This document shows positions 1 through 5,106 of a DNA stretch of 5,106 bases, in pieces. The notes beneath the pieces were generated by a model, which saw nothing but the letters and a program-made list of their open reading frames with translations, made no database searches and had not been told where the DNA came from. Every line of letters begins with the position of its first letter. Position 1 is the stretch's first letter. This DNA comes from Alphaproteobacteria bacterium (GTDB lineage Bacteria > Pseudomonadota > Alphaproteobacteria > ATCC43930 > CGMCC-115725), in assembly GCA_030039975.1 (NCBI GenBank), contig JASHUO010000462.1, positions 1 to 5,106 on the forward strand, read 5' to 3'. The translations under genes were made by a program, and so were the position numbers.

Positions 1-38
1 AAAGCAGCAGAGCATTTGTGCGTGCACCGCTGAGAAAA

Positions 39-74
39 CCCCCTCCCCCCTTGAGGGGGAGGGAGGGGTGGGGG
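39..74. repeat. C/G-rich hairpin with four adjacent G-tracts
   Basis: Positions 41-49 pair perfectly with 55-63 (9 bp, including one T-A pair) around the 5-base loop CTTGA. The right arm continues into more G, so the plus strand carries four G-tracts of 5, 3, 4 and 5 bases (55-74) separated by single bases A, A and T. This fits the classical intramolecular G-quadruplex pattern with one-base loops. Similar C-rich/G-rich palindromes are dispersed intergenic repeats in many alphaproteobacterial genomes, but no second copy is present in this window. Read leftward, the hairpin is followed by GGTTTTCTC, so it could weakly terminate leftward transcription, but no minus-strand gene ends here. Read rightward there is no T-tract. 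Confidence 0.6.
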
Positions 75-146
75 TGCAGCCGCACCATGCCGGCCGGAAC
101 CTTGGTGAACCCTATGGCCAGGCCCGGTGTTCCCCGTGCGGGCGCT

Positions 147-152
147 GAGGGG
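147..152 (+). promoter_or_regulatory. Ribosome binding site deciding the first lipoprotein start
   Basis: GAGGGG lies 8 bases before the ATG at 161 and is a good Shine-Dalgarno match. The alternative in-frame ATG at 206 has only a GAAG about 19 bases upstream. This favours the longer product, although the shorter one would have a more typical lipoprotein signal peptide. Confidence 0.5.
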
Positions 153-160
153 CGATCGAG

Positions 161-601
161 ATGCGCGTCGCGCGCCGCAATCTGAAGTGCCGCAATACCC
201 GTGCTATGGCAATCAACGCGTCTCTACGGTCGCTGCGCATCCTGCCGCTCATAGTCGCGCTCGCCGCGACGCAACTCGGCGGCTGCGCCTTCACCCGCGG
301 CGATCTCGGCGTGCCGTTCAAACCGGCGGATATCGCGGCGATCGCGCCCGGACAATCGAACGAGAGCGACGTTGCCCGCGTGCTCGGGGCGCCCGACGAG
401 ATCATCCGGATCGGCGCCGAGCGCGTTGTCTTTCACTACTACCACTACGCCTTGAAGCACGCGACCGTGCTGGTGTTCTCGCGCGTCAATATCGGCTCCG
501 ATCAGCTTTACGTCTTCTTCAACGAGCACGGCATCGTCGATCGCGTGCTCACCAGCAACCACACCGACCAGCTCAGATTCCAATTCTGGCCGTTCGAGTG
601 A
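161..601 (+). CDS. Small BamE/SmpA-like lipoprotein (paralogue 1)
   Basis: Predicted outer-membrane or periplasm-anchored lipoprotein of 146 residues. The N-terminus has a basic stretch, a hydrophobic core (about 27-37) and the lipobox LGGC, with Cys42 as the lipidated residue. If translation starts at the ATG at 206, this becomes Cys27, a more usual signal length. I keep 161 because of its better ribosome binding site. The mature part has the BamE/SmpA/OmlA-like pattern: P-x-x-I at 55-61, then a helix-and-turn stretch ending LGAPDEIIR (75-83), followed by beta-strand-like aromatic segments (FHYYHY at 91-96, LYVFF at 116-120) and the C-terminal WPFE. BamE itself helps the BAM complex fold outer-membrane proteins, but this fold is shared by many lipoproteins of unknown role, so a BAM function is not claimed. 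The next gene encodes a diverged paralogue after a 3-base gap, which implies co-transcription. Lipoprotein status is secure; the fold assignment is moderate and the specific role unknown. Confidence 0.82.
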   Translation: MRVARRNLKCRNTRAMAINASLRSLRILPLIVALAATQLGGCAFTRGDLGVPFKPADIAAIAPGQSNESDVARVLGAPDEIIRIGAERVVFHYYHYALKHATVLVFSRVNIGSDQLYVFFNEHGIVDRVLTSNHTDQLRFQFWPFE

Positions 602-604
602 GCC

Positions 605-1063
605 ATGCGCGCGCACGAAGCCTTGCTGCTGGCCGGCGCGCTCATCGGGGGCGGGCTCGGCCTCGGCGGCTGCGGCGGGCCCATCGGCTGGACCCGCGTC
701 ACGGTCAATCAGCCGCTGCGCCCGCAGGATGTCGCCTTCATCGTGCCGCACCAGACGACATGGGACGAGGTCACGGCCCGTCTCGGCGCCCCGGACCAGC
801 TGCTGCGCACGGGAAACGGGCTCGCGCTCAATTACGTCTCGTCGGACGGCAAGTCCTTCGGTGTCAATTTCGGTTGGCCTTTGGGCTTCATCACGCCGAT
901 CTCCTATGTGCCGCACGATTTCAAGCTCGGCGGACAAGGCGTGGGCTCGCGCACCTTCCAGGTGGCCTTCGATGCGCATGACGTCGTCGTCTATGCCCGG
1001 TTCCTTCCCGGCGGGCCGGCATCGCAGTACCGGGTTTGGCCCTTTGCCGCGCCGAGCGAGTGA
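605..1063 (+). CDS. Small BamE/SmpA-like lipoprotein (paralogue 2)
   Basis: A 152-residue lipoprotein with a short glycine-rich signal peptide and lipobox LGGC, Cys23 being the predicted acylation site. It mirrors the preceding gene: R-P-x-D-V-A-F-I at 39-46 is followed by a stretch ending LGAPDQLLR (60-68), corresponding to residues 75-83 of the first protein, and both end in a WPF motif (145-147 here). Ten of 23 residues in the core block (46-68 against 61-83) are identical by eye, so these are tandem paralogues that diverged long ago. The middle (83-110) is rich in Gly, Phe and Pro and differs from the first protein. The gene starts 3 bases after the upstream stop with only a weak GAG before the ATG, consistent with translational coupling. 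Function is not established. The BamE-like fold is inferred from the pattern rather than from a profile search. Confidence 0.82.
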   Translation: MRAHEALLLAGALIGGGLGLGGCGGPIGWTRVTVNQPLRPQDVAFIVPHQTTWDEVTARLGAPDQLLRTGNGLALNYVSSDGKSFGVNFGWPLGFITPISYVPHDFKLGGQGVGSRTFQVAFDAHDVVVYARFLPGGPASQYRVWPFAAPSE

Positions 1064-1064
1064 C

Positions 1065-2453
1065 ATGCTCGTCCGCTGCGTTGCGGCGGCGCTGCTTGCC
1101 TTGCGCGCGCTGCCGGCGCTCGCGGCCGAAGACACCGCCTTCGACCGTTACGTCGCGGCGCCCGATGCGAGCTATCGCTACGAGCTGCTGAATACGATCA
1201 AGGGCGACGGCTATACCGCTGCGGTGCTGCGCATGACCTCGCAGCAATGGCGCTCGCCCGCCGAAGTGGATCCGACGCTCTGGACGCATTTCCTCACCAT
1301 CATCCGGCCGCTTCAGCTGAGGCACCGCACCGGCCTGCTGGTGCTGAGCGGCGGCGCCAGCGGCAAAGCACCGCCCGCCGCGGCTAATCCCTTCCTCGCC
1401 GCGCTCGCGGTCAGAACCGGCTCGATGGTGAGCGAGCTGCGCAACGTGCCGAACGAGCCGCTCACCTTCGCCGGCGAGACGACGCCGCGCACCGAGGACG
1501 GCATCATCGCCTATAGCTGGGACCGCTATCTCCGCACCGGCGATGCGTCCTGGCCGGCGCAGCTGCCGATGACGAAGAGCGCCGTCCGCGCCATGGACAC
1601 GATCGGCGCCTTCGGCGGCAGCGCGGCGGGCGGCGGTGTCGCGATCGACAGATTCGTCGTCGAAGGCGCCTCGAAGCGCGGCTGGACCGCCTGGCTCACC
1701 GCCGCCGTCGACAAGCGTGTCGTCGCGATCATCCCGGTCGTCGCCGATCTTCTCAATCTCGAGCCCGCCTTCGCGCATCAGCACGCCGTTTACGGATTCT
1801 GGGCGCCCGCGCTTCACGATTACGAAAGCATGGGCATCATGCGCTGGATGGGCACGCCGCCGATGGATGCGCTGGCAAGGATCGTCGATCCCTACACCTA
1901 TCGCGATCGGCTGGCCCTGCCAAAATTCATCCTGAACTCCGCGGGCGATCAGTTCTTCCTGCCGGATTCCTCGCGCTTCTATCTCGCCGGGCTGCGCGGA
2001 CCGACCTATCTCCGCTACGTCCCGAACACCAATCATTCCCTGCGGGATTCCGATGCCAGCGTCAGCGCGGCGGCGTTTTACGAGGCCTTTCTGAGTCACA
2101 CGCCGATGCCGGACTACGCCTGGCGCTTCGCGCCCGACGGATCGATCCGCTTCGAGACCCGCACCAAGCCCAGCACCGTGACCTTGTGGCAGGCGCGCAA
2201 TCCCAAGGCGCGCGACTTCCGCCTGGAGACGATCGGGCCCGCTTACACCGCGACGGCGCTCGGCGATCAGGGCGGCGGCGTTTATATCGGCAAAGTCTCG
2301 CCACCCGCCGCGGGATATGTCGCCTACTTCGTCGAAGCGACCTACCCGATGGCAAGCGGCCTGCCGCTCAAAGTCACCAGCGGCGTCCGGGTTGTGCCGG
2401 ATGTGGAGCCTTTCGCCACTCCGCGGGCCCAGCCGCACGCGGGCAACGGCTAG
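1065..2453 (+). CDS. Secreted PhoPQ-activated pathogenicity-related (PqaA-type) alpha/beta hydrolase
   Basis: A 462-residue exported protein of the PhoPQ-activated pathogenicity-related family (PqaA type), whose members have an alpha/beta-hydrolase core and no firmly known substrate. A signal peptide spans about residues 1-21, with cleavage near ALA-A. The nucleophile elbow is G-A-S-K-R-G (201-206), with Ser203. The other triad residues are Asp295 in N-S-A-G-D-Q-F-F and His324 in N-T-N-H-S-L, so the catalytic apparatus looks intact. The W-D-R-Y segment (152-155) and the region 221-265 around the putative lid are also typical of the family. The C-terminal 110 residues probably form the family's beta-rich extra domain. 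The start is the ATG one base after the upstream lipoprotein stop. The frame stays open further upstream, but that part overlaps the lipoprotein gene and lacks a signal peptide. The name comes from Salmonella; nothing here shows PhoP/PhoQ control. The gene likely forms an operon with the two lipoproteins and may act with them in the periplasm or envelope. Confidence 0.9.
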   Translation: MLVRCVAAALLALRALPALAAEDTAFDRYVAAPDASYRYELLNTIKGDGYTAAVLRMTSQQWRSPAEVDPTLWTHFLTIIRPLQLRHRTGLLVLSGGASGKAPPAAANPFLAALAVRTGSMVSELRNVPNEPLTFAGETTPRTEDGIIAYSWDRYLRTGDASWPAQLPMTKSAVRAMDTIGAFGGSAAGGGVAIDRFVVEGASKRGWTAWLTAAVDKRVVAIIPVVADLLNLEPAFAHQHAVYGFWAPALHDYESMGIMRWMGTPPMDALARIVDPYTYRDRLALPKFILNSAGDQFFLPDSSRFYLAGLRGPTYLRYVPNTNHSLRDSDASVSAAAFYEAFLSHTPMPDYAWRFAPDGSIRFETRTKPSTVTLWQARNPKARDFRLETIGPAYTATALGDQGGGVYIGKVSPPAAGYVAYFVEATYPMASGLPLKVTSGVRVVPDVEPFATPRAQPHAGNG

Positions 2454-2465
2454 ACTGCGTCGCGC

Positions 2466-3368
2466 TCACAGCAAATCCGCAACCGCATTCCAGTAGCGCT
2501 TGATCGCGCCGAGATGGTCGGCGAGCGTCCTGCCCGCGATGCGGCGCAGATGGCCGCGCCCCGAATAGGTCGTCAAGGTCAAGCGGGTGACGCCGCAGGA
2601 TTTCCAGAACTGCACGATGTCGCGCCATTCCCGCTCGTCGCCGATGCCGGCCGCAACCCGCGTGTCGATGCCGATGCTGTCGGGATCGCGGCCCGCCGCT
2701 TCGGCCATCCGCCGTAATTTGTCGAAGGCGACCTTGGCCTCGTCGCCGGGACCGTAAGCGAGCGGCAGCCAGCCATCGCCCCATTTGACCACGCGCTCCA
2801 GCGTGACGTCGGCGTGCCCGCCATACCAGAGCGGGATCCCCCGGCGCGGCGGCAGCGGGTTGATTCCGGCATCCTCGATCCTGTGGTATTTGCCGGCGAA
2901 AGTGACATGCGGCTCGGCCCAGAGCGCCTTCATCACCTGGACCTGCTCTTCCGAGCGGCGGCCGCGGTTGTGGAAGTTCTCGTTGAGGCCGGTGAACTCG
3001 ACCGGGTTCCAGCCGACGCCGATGCCGAGGCGGAAGCGGCCGCCGCACAACACGTCGAGACAGGCGGCCTGCTTGGCGACGAGCACGGTCTGGCGTTGCG
3101 CCAGGATCAGCAGCTGGGTCGAGAACTCGATCGTCTCGGTGCAGGCGGCGAGGAAGCCGAACAGCACGAATGGGTCTTGAAACAGATCGGCGGAGGTGTT
3201 GCGATCGCCCCAGTCCGGCCGGCTTGCGGCATTGACGCCGAGCACATGGTCGGGCGTCGCCAGGTCCTGATAGCCGATCGCCTCGGCGGCTTGCGCGAAC
3301 TCACGGATCGCGGCCGGATCGCCGCCCACCTCACGATCGATCACCGGCAGCGCGACGCCAAGCTTCAT
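2466..3368 (-). CDS. Luciferase-like (LLM class) flavin- or F420-dependent oxidoreductase
   Basis: A 300-residue TIM-barrel oxidoreductase of the bacterial luciferase-like superfamily, resembling the group named after mycobacterial Rv2161c. Visible landmarks are the first beta strand MKLGVALPV, the PDHV segment (39-42), the signature G-G-R-F-R-L-G-I-G-V-G-W (109-120) followed by N-P-x-E-F, the helix R-R-S-E-E-Q (137-142) and P-L-W-Y-G-G (179-184), which sits at the cofactor phosphate region in relatives. Length is normal and the frame is intact. There is no signal peptide, so it is cytoplasmic. Members oxidise or reduce diverse organic substrates using reduced FMN or F420, and sequence alone does not tell which cofactor applies here. 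The ATG has GGAG (3375-3378) six bases upstream. The gene converges on the PqaA-type hydrolase gene, with stops 12 bases apart and no obvious shared terminator, and follows the esterase gene on the same strand after 77 bases. No neighbour indicates its substrate. Confidence 0.9.
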   Translation of the reverse strand: MKLGVALPVIDREVGGDPAAIREFAQAAEAIGYQDLATPDHVLGVNAASRPDWGDRNTSADLFQDPFVLFGFLAACTETIEFSTQLLILAQRQTVLVAKQAACLDVLCGGRFRLGIGVGWNPVEFTGLNENFHNRGRRSEEQVQVMKALWAEPHVTFAGKYHRIEDAGINPLPPRRGIPLWYGGHADVTLERVVKWGDGWLPLAYGPGDEAKVAFDKLRRMAEAAGRDPDSIGIDTRVAAGIGDEREWRDIVQFWKSCGVTRLTLTTYSGRGHLRRIAGRTLADHLGAIKRYWNAVADLL

Positions 3369-3394
3369 GGGGAGCTCCGTTCGATGTCGCGAGG

Positions 3395-3423
3395 GTTATG
3401 CTGCCTTTGCGCGCGAACGACAA
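3395..3423 (-). promoter_or_regulatory. Candidate sigma-70-type promoter of the oxidoreductase gene
   Basis: On the minus strand TTGTCG (3423-3418) and CATAAC (3400-3395) are separated by exactly 17 bases. Each matches four of six consensus positions. A start near 3388 would leave a leader of about 20 bases containing the GGAG ribosome binding site. It lies directly after the hairpin that may end the upstream esterase transcript. This was identified by eye only, and chance matches of this quality are common. Confidence 0.35.
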
Positions 3424-3440
3424 GGCCGCATCGCGCGGCC
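3424..3440 (-). terminator. Possible weak terminator after the esterase gene
   Basis: GGCCGC (3424-3429) pairs with GCGGCC (3435-3440) around a 5-base loop. It begins 6 bases beyond the esterase stop codon and is followed on the minus strand by TTGTCGTT. The all-GC 6-bp stem is plausible, but the T-tract is broken, so termination may be partial or the hairpin may only stabilise the transcript end. Confidence 0.35.
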
Positions 3441-3446
3441 GCGATT

Positions 3447-4559
3447 CTACCGGCCTTCCGCCGCCGGCGCCGGATCGAGATGCGCCCGCACGACGCGCAG
3501 CACCTCCTGCTCGATGGTGCCGCCGCTCGCTTCGACCGGTTGCGCCGCTTGCCGCGCGGGGCGCGGTGATTGGGTGGCGCTGGTGTACGCCGCCAGCGCC
3601 GCCGCTGCGAGGAAGAGGTGTCCTCTTTGCGTCGGATGGATGTCGTCCCAGAACACGTAGTGCTCCGGCTCCGCGCATTGCCGGTAACCGGAGGCGTCGT
3701 GCACGAGGCAAGGCTCGGTGATGTCAGTGAAGCCGAGGCGTTGCGGCGCGGCAAAGGCGCGCGCCACCGCCGTCCAGAAATCGACCCAGACCAGATTGAT
3801 GTGCAGCCGGCCCGGCAGATCCCGCAGCGCAGCGTCGAGGCCGGCATTATACGCAAGCGTGAGCGCCGTTTCCCGTTCCGCCGTGCCGCGCGTTCGCGCC
3901 GCGGGCGTCAGGCCGCGATTGGGTACGTTGGGCACGAGGAAGTTGACGGCGCCATGGGCGGCGAGGTGCTCGATCATCTGCCGGATGCTGAGCGCGGCAT
4001 GGGCGAGCCGCCGCGCGGGATCAGGCTTGTTGAGCGCGCTCCTCACATCGTTGCCGCCGCCGAACACGACGAAAAGCGCGCGCGGATCGGGACGCGAGAG
4101 GATCGACAGCAGGAGATAGAGATCGGCCTGATAAGGCAGGCGATCGGCGCTGCTGCCGGCCTTGGCACCGCCCACCGCGAAATCGGTGCCACCGCTCAAG
4201 GCCGGCTGCGTCGCCAGCCCGAAATTCGCGGCAAAATCCTCGACCCAGAGCGGGCCGTTGGAAAACCGTCCGTCGTAATAGGGCGGCGAGGGGGCCTTGT
4301 CGTGCAACGTCGCGATATAGGCATTGCCGGTATCGGAGAGGCTGTCGCCAAAGACAATGATCTGCGACGGCCGCACCGGCAGTTCGGCGGCGGGCGCGGC
4401 GGCGGACAGGAATAGCGCCGTCGCAAAGGCGAGGCTCGCGACGGCCGCATGGATTCCCGCTTTCGCGGGAATGACGGAATTTCTCGATCTGGCTTTAGAC
4501 TCCGTCTCCCCCGCGAAAGCGGGGGGCCATCTCGACGCTGCACGACACCGGCCTTCCAT
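3447..4559 (-). CDS. Secreted GDSL/SGNH-family esterase or lipase with repeat-derived N-terminus
   Basis: A 370-residue exported serine hydrolase of the GDSL (SGNH) family, expected to cleave ester or acyl bonds in the periplasm or outside the cell. Block I is F-G-D-S-L-S-D-T-G-N (70-79), with nucleophile Ser73. The oxyanion-hole residues are a Gly near 130 and Asn170 in G-G-G-N-D, and block V is D-D-I-H-P-T (305-310), with Asp305 and His308. The Y-Y-D-G-R-F-S-N-G-P segment (94-103) is typical of the GDSL branch related to thermolabile haemolysins and acyltransferases. The hydrophobic signal core is residues 38-58, ending A-P-A-A before E59. The only usable start is the ATG at 4559: an in-frame TGA lies four codons upstream, and no other ATG, GTG or TTG precedes the signal core. 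Residues 11-36 are encoded by an inverted pair of palindromic repeats, giving an unusually long n-region. The C-terminal tail (about 330-370) is Ala/Pro-rich and probably disordered. It lies 48 bases downstream of the Kdo hydroxylase gene and is probably co-transcribed with it. Confidence 0.88.
   Translation of the reverse strand: MEGRCRAASRWPPAFAGETESKARSRNSVIPAKAGIHAAVASLAFATALFLSAAAPAAELPVRPSQIIVFGDSLSDTGNAYIATLHDKAPSPPYYDGRFSNGPLWVEDFAANFGLATQPALSGGTDFAVGGAKAGSSADRLPYQADLYLLLSILSRPDPRALFVVFGGGNDVRSALNKPDPARRLAHAALSIRQMIEHLAAHGAVNFLVPNVPNRGLTPAARTRGTAERETALTLAYNAGLDAALRDLPGRLHINLVWVDFWTAVARAFAAPQRLGFTDITEPCLVHDASGYRQCAEPEHYVFWDDIHPTQRGHLFLAAAALAAYTSATQSPRPARQAAQPVEASGGTIEQEVLRVVRAHLDPAPAAEGR
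4449..4530. repeat. Inverted pair of REP-like palindromic repeats inside the esterase N-terminus
   Basis: Two 29-base copies face each other. Copy 1 (4450-4478, plus strand) has the perfect 8-bp stem ATTCCCGC/GCGGGAAT with loop TTTC. Copy 2 (4501-4529, minus strand) has a 7-bp stem of CCCCCGC/GCGGGGG type with the same loop, plus one wobble pair. Both read TGG, then the hairpin, then GACGGA. They differ at 6 of 29 positions, and two of the stem positions differ on both arms so that pairing is kept (T-A against C-G). A spacer of 22 bases separates them. The outer ends are ATGG and CCAT. The unit is translated in the esterase frame as residues 11-20 (containing P-P-A-F-A-G-E-T) and 28-36 (containing V-I-P-A-K-A-G-I), peptide strings often seen where this repeat type falls in reading frames. 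Confidence 0.85.
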
Positions 4560-4564
4560 GCGAG

Positions 4565-4570
4565 TCCTTC
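4565..4570 (-). promoter_or_regulatory. Ribosome binding site fixing the esterase start at 4559
   Basis: GAAGGA lies five bases before the ATG at 4559 and immediately overlaps the in-frame TGA (4571-4569). It supports initiation upstream of the repeat pair, and thus translation of the repeat. Confidence 0.65.
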
Positions 4571-4607
4571 ACATACGCTCCCGCGGGACGCGGCGAACGA
4601 ACAGCAC

Positions 4608-5106
4608 CTACCCCGCGAGCCTCCGTCGCGTAAGGCCTTCGAGGATGCGGAGCGGCGACGCTTCCGGATCGCGCATGGCGGCGATGGGAAGGTAAAAGGT
4701 CTGCTCCAGCGCATGCTGTCCCGCGATCGCCGCGTGCGGCACGAGATCAGTGTAGACGATCCAGCTCGAGCCGGACGGAAAGCGGAGCTCGGCGACGGCG
4801 CCCTCCTGCTGGTAGGCGGCATCGGCCTTCGCCCGGTCGTGGAGCGACAGCATCAGCCAGTCATAGGCGGTCCTGCGGCCTTTCGTGATCCCGAGGCAGG
4901 CGAGCGCGGCGGCAGTGCCCGGCAGGGGGTAGAGGCGCTGCCGCGGCAGGAACCGGCCGGCGTAATCGGCGAACGGCCCGCCGACACGCCAGACGCGCGC
5001 CGCGTCGGCGGTGTTGACATTGGCGAAGACCCGCAAGATGCGCCGGCCTTGCACCGGCTGCGACGGGAAGGCATCGACATGCAGGCGCGTGTCGTCCTTG
5101 CGAGAG
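4608..5106 (-). CDS. kdoO: Kdo hydroxylase, Fe(II)/2-oxoglutarate dioxygenase (C-terminal part, runs off right edge)
   Basis: The C-terminal 165 residues of a protein of the Kdo 3-hydroxylase family. Characterised members (KdoO of Burkholderia and Yersinia) are Fe(II)/2-oxoglutarate-dependent enzymes that convert the outer Kdo sugar of the lipopolysaccharide inner core to Ko by adding a hydroxyl at C3. The iron-binding H-V-D motif is encoded at 5073-5081 and is followed by A-F-P-S and the family-like stretch R-R-I-L-R-V-F-A-N-V-N. The distal iron ligand is the His in V-P-H-A-A-I-A-G-Q (codon at 4734-4736). An L-E-Q-T-F-Y-L-P segment follows. The reading frame is open to the window edge; an internal GTG at 5054 lies inside the conserved domain and would remove the H-V-D motif, so it is not the start. 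The N-terminal part, probably somewhat under half of the usual roughly 300 residues, is outside the window. The secreted esterase gene follows after 48 bases. Family assignment is from recognised motifs without a profile search. Confidence 0.82.
   Translation of the reverse strand, partial: SRKDDTRLHVDAFPSQPVQGRRILRVFANVNTADAARVWRVGGPFADYAGRFLPRQRLYPLPGTAAALACLGITKGRRTAYDWLMLSLHDRAKADAAYQQEGAVAELRFPSGSSWIVYTDLVPHAAIAGQHALEQTFYLPIAAMRDPEASPLRILEGLTRRRLAG

Noticed and set aside
1..33. Possible tail of a plus-strand gene ending at TGA 31-33
   Set aside because: Only ten codons are visible, with nothing to identify them; any frame reaches a stop by chance within such a length.
127..981. Plus-strand frame of 284 codons spanning both lipoprotein genes
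   Set aside because: It is a very Arg-rich shadow of two well-supported lipoprotein genes.
729..1064. In-frame N-terminal extension of the hydrolase gene
   Set aside because: It overlaps the second lipoprotein in another frame, is Ser/Arg-rich, and would bury the signal peptide. The ATG at 1065 gives a proper signal peptide.
921..2438. Long open frame of about 505 codons on the minus strand opposite the PqaA-type hydrolase
   Set aside because: It is Arg/Gly/Ala-rich low-information sequence with no recognisable motif, and lies opposite a gene with a clear catalytic triad. Such frames are expected in GC-rich DNA.
2431..2465. Possible terminator between the convergent hydrolase and oxidoreductase genes
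   Set aside because: Only a 5-bp AGCCG/CGGCT pairing with an 11-base loop is present, and there is no T-tract on either strand.
2374..3048. Alternative minus-strand frame inside the oxidoreductase gene
   Set aside because: It is an out-of-frame shadow that carries no family motif and extends past the end of the real gene.
2814..3569. Plus-strand frame opposite the oxidoreductase and the esterase end
   Set aside because: It is antisense to two convincing genes, with an Ala/Arg/Gly-biased composition and no domain.
4579..4593. Small GC palindromes between the Kdo hydroxylase and esterase genes
   Set aside because: The stems are only about 5 bp with no T-tract, too weak to call a terminator in such GC-rich DNA.

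Overview
The window is strongly GC-rich, has tightly packed genes with one- to twelve-base gaps, and carries dispersed palindromic repeats with the CCCGC-TTTC-GCGGG core that is common in Alphaproteobacteria. Together with a Kdo hydroxylase and two outer-membrane-type lipoproteins, this suggests a Gram-negative proteobacterium, most likely an alphaproteobacterium. The genus cannot be named from this sequence.

Layout: positions 1-160 hold no supported gene, but contain a C/G-rich hairpin that also forms a run of four G-tracts. Positions 161-2453 (+) hold a compact three-gene unit with 3-base and 1-base gaps: two small lipoproteins that are diverged paralogues of each other (both BamE/SmpA-like) and a secreted PhoPQ-activated pathogenicity-related (PqaA-type) alpha/beta hydrolase. 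Converging on it, with 12 bases between the stops, is a minus-strand luciferase-like flavin/F420 oxidoreductase (2466-3368). It has its own candidate promoter at 3395-3423. Further right on the minus strand, a Kdo hydroxylase (kdoO family, cut by the right window edge) is followed after 48 bases by a secreted GDSL/SGNH esterase (3447-4559), which ends at a small GC hairpin.

Biologically most of the window looks envelope-directed: two lipoproteins, two exported hydrolases and a lipopolysaccharide inner-core modification enzyme. The oxidoreductase does not obviously belong to that theme. No mobile element, CRISPR array, tRNA or rRNA was seen.

The strongest unusual observation is that an inverted pair of palindromic repeats (4449-4530) lies inside the esterase reading frame, between the only usable start codon and the hydrophobic core of the signal peptide. 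The repeat is therefore predicted to be translated as an extended signal-peptide n-region. I did not find convincing evidence for a wholly new multi-gene system. The lipoprotein pair plus PqaA-type hydrolase is the best candidate for an uncharacterised functional unit.
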